Source of the DNA: JALYIM01 sp040003205
Lineage (GTDB): Bacteria > Acidobacteriota > Terriglobia > Terriglobales > Acidobacteriaceae
Direction: 5' to 3'
Assembly: GCA_040003205.1 (NCBI GenBank)
Contig: JBDUDA010000154.1
Coordinates: forward strand, 1-7,232
DNA length: 7,232 nt
The notes under the pieces were generated by a model. It was given only the letters and a program-made list of their open reading frames with translations. It was not told where the DNA came from and made no database searches. Positions 6,526 to 7,232 of this stretch are shown in pieces. A program made the position numbers and the translations under genes. Every line of letters starts with the position of its first letter. Position 1 is the stretch's first letter.

Positions 6526-6673
6526 TGTCATGTTGAGCGGAGAGAGTCGTTCGCGTAGCGAACGACGACGGAGTCGAAACATCCCTTATCGCCACCCACA
6601 GTGGGACTCTATAGGGACCCTTCGACGTAGCATCCGCTTCGCAAGCGAATCGAATGCTTTGCTCAGGGTGACA
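6526..6673. repeat. 148-bp intergenic inverted-repeat element 2, cloverleaf-capable
   Basis: The outer ends TGTCATGTTGAGC (6526-6538) and GCTCAGGGTGACA (6661-6673) are inverted with 10 of 13 matches. Inside, from left: a perfect hairpin with arms GTCGTTCGC/GCGAACGAC (6546-6554 and 6558-6566, loop GTA); a central stem pairing 6573-6585 with 6614-6626 (10 of 13); an apical palindrome CCCAC-A-GTGGG (6595-6605); and a right hairpin CGCTT-CGC-AAGCG (6635-6647). Nested outer stem, two side arms and a central arm make a cloverleaf. No convincing target duplication was found, although AAATTA occurs near both ends (6517-6522 and 6675-6680). It lies between the pirin gene and the membrane protein gene, and no credible protein is encoded in it. 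Confidence 0.75.
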
Positions 6674-6690
6674 GAAATTAAGGGCTAGGG

Positions 6691-6725
6691 GTACGAACTT
6701 GATTAAGACCGCCCTCCGTACGAAC
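6691..6725. repeat. GTACGAAC direct repeat downstream of the pirin gene
   Basis: GTACGAAC occurs at 6691-6698 and again at 6718-6725, a 27-bp period, between element 2 and the pirin stop codon. Only two copies are present, and no function is assigned. Confidence 0.4.
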
Positions 6726-6740
6726 ACTGCGTCCTGCAAA

Positions 6741-7232
6741 TTACGCCAGGTCGAATAAGAGAATCTCAGCGTCTTCAGCCCCCTTGATTTCCAACTTCGA
6801 CTCTTCGGATATGGCCGCGCCATCGCCCTGATTGAGCTTCTTCGCGTTTAACTCGACTGCGCCCTTCGCGATCTGCAACCATGCGCCGCGTCCCTTGGAG
6901 AGTTCATGAACCACTTGTTCTCCGGGCTTGAGCAGCGAAACATATAACTTCGCGTCCTGGTGAATGGTGACCGAACCGTCATACCCGTCAGGAGATGCGA
7001 TCAGCCGCAGCTTGCCTTGCTTTTCCTCCGCCGCAAAAGACTTCTGCTCATAACTGGGTTCGATTCCGTCGCGCTCAGGCATGATCCAAATCTGTAGCAA
7101 TTTGACCGGATCAGTCTGTGAAGCGTTCATCTCGCTATGTCGAATGCCGCGTCCCGCGCTCATGCGCTGTCCATCGCCCGGACGAATGATTGAGCCAGTA
7201 CCCAGACTGTCCTTGTGACCCAGCGCACCATC
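6741..7232 (-). CDS. Pirin-family (YhhW-like) bicupin protein, N-terminus off the right edge
   Basis: The minus-strand frame is open from the window edge to the TAA at 6743-6741, giving 163 residues. It starts inside the first cupin with DGALGHKDSLGTGSIIRPGD, then RMSAGRGIRHSEMN. The pirin/YhhW signature GIRHSE supplies the second metal-ligand pair, His32 and Glu34 of the visible part. The first HxH pair would be in the missing part, about 70 residues judging from YhhW (231 aa). LLQIWIMPE follows, then the C-terminal cupin (VTIHQDAKLYVSLL...GRGAWLQIAKGAVELNAKKLNQGDGAAI...AEILLFDL). E. coli YhhW has quercetin 2,3-dioxygenase activity in vitro and other pirins have regulatory roles; the role here is unknown. 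An internal ATG at 7163 is not the start, because strong homology continues upstream of it. The neighbour downstream on the same strand is the membrane protein, 233 bp away across element 2. Confidence 0.93.
   Translation of the reverse strand, partial: DGALGHKDSLGTGSIIRPGDGQRMSAGRGIRHSEMNASQTDPVKLLQIWIMPERDGIEPSYEQKSFAAEEKQGKLRLIASPDGYDGSVTIHQDAKLYVSLLKPGEQVVHELSKGRGAWLQIAKGAVELNAKKLNQGDGAAISEESKLEIKGAEDAEILLFDLA

Noticed and set aside
6526..6673. tRNA or other cloverleaf RNA gene
   Set aside because: The cloverleaf is about twice tRNA length, with no T-loop GTTCRANNC box in the right place and no anticodon arm. It fits a structured repeat better.
6431..6688. Plus-strand frame of 85 codons over element 2
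   Set aside because: It is mostly the translation of hairpin sequence (RSRSERRRSR) and has no ribosome site; the DNA structure explains it.
6260..6823. Minus-strand frame of 187 codons spanning the pirin end, element 2 and the membrane gene start
   Set aside because: It crosses two better-supported genes and a repeat, with arginine/serine-rich, low-complexity translation and no recognisable domain.
1..7232. CRISPR array, phage or defence island, biosynthetic cluster
   Set aside because: There are no regularly spaced repeats, integrase, transposase, nuclease or synthase signatures; all genes are housekeeping or small unknowns.

Overview
The window looks like an ordinary chromosomal segment from a moderately GC-rich bacterium. 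Acidobacteriota (Terriglobia-like) is my best guess. It rests on the protein sequence style and on two intergenic inverted-repeat elements with TGTCA...TGACA ends, of a kind I associate with that phylum. This is inference, since no rRNA or other taxonomic marker is present.

Layout: (1) The left edge holds a minus-strand metallo-beta-lactamase-fold hydrolase whose C-terminus lies outside the window (1-649). (2) A divergent intergenic region (650-897) carries a 147-bp inverted-repeat element, with an extended -10 promoter candidate on each side facing outward. (3) A plus-strand block follows: a coiled-coil/zinc-ribbon protein of the COG1579 (CdsZ-like) family with an unusual C-terminal extension of about 120 residues (898-1986), an RlmI-type 23S rRNA cytosine methyltransferase (2040-3293), and the disaggregase ClpB (3385-6021). 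The first two are 53 bp apart and probably share a transcript. clpB has its own near-consensus promoter, a second extended -10, a strong ribosome binding site, and a rho-independent terminator at 6036-6066. (4) On the minus strand, convergent with clpB, lie a small four-helix membrane protein (6058-6507), a second inverted-repeat element of 148 bp that can be drawn as a cloverleaf (6526-6673), and a pirin/YhhW-type bicupin protein whose N-terminus is beyond the right edge (6741-7232).

Functionally, the plus-strand block is about ribosome and protein maintenance: a putative translation-associated zinc-ribbon protein, rRNA modification and protein disaggregation. The flanking minus-strand genes are metabolic or unknown. 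I see no mobile-element proteins, CRISPR, tRNA, toxin-antitoxin or defence genes. I found no undescribed multi-gene system. The points most worth a second look are the zinc-ribbon fusion, the two structured repeats, and the clpB promoter with its AACATGCT direct repeat and no recognisable classical heat-shock operator.
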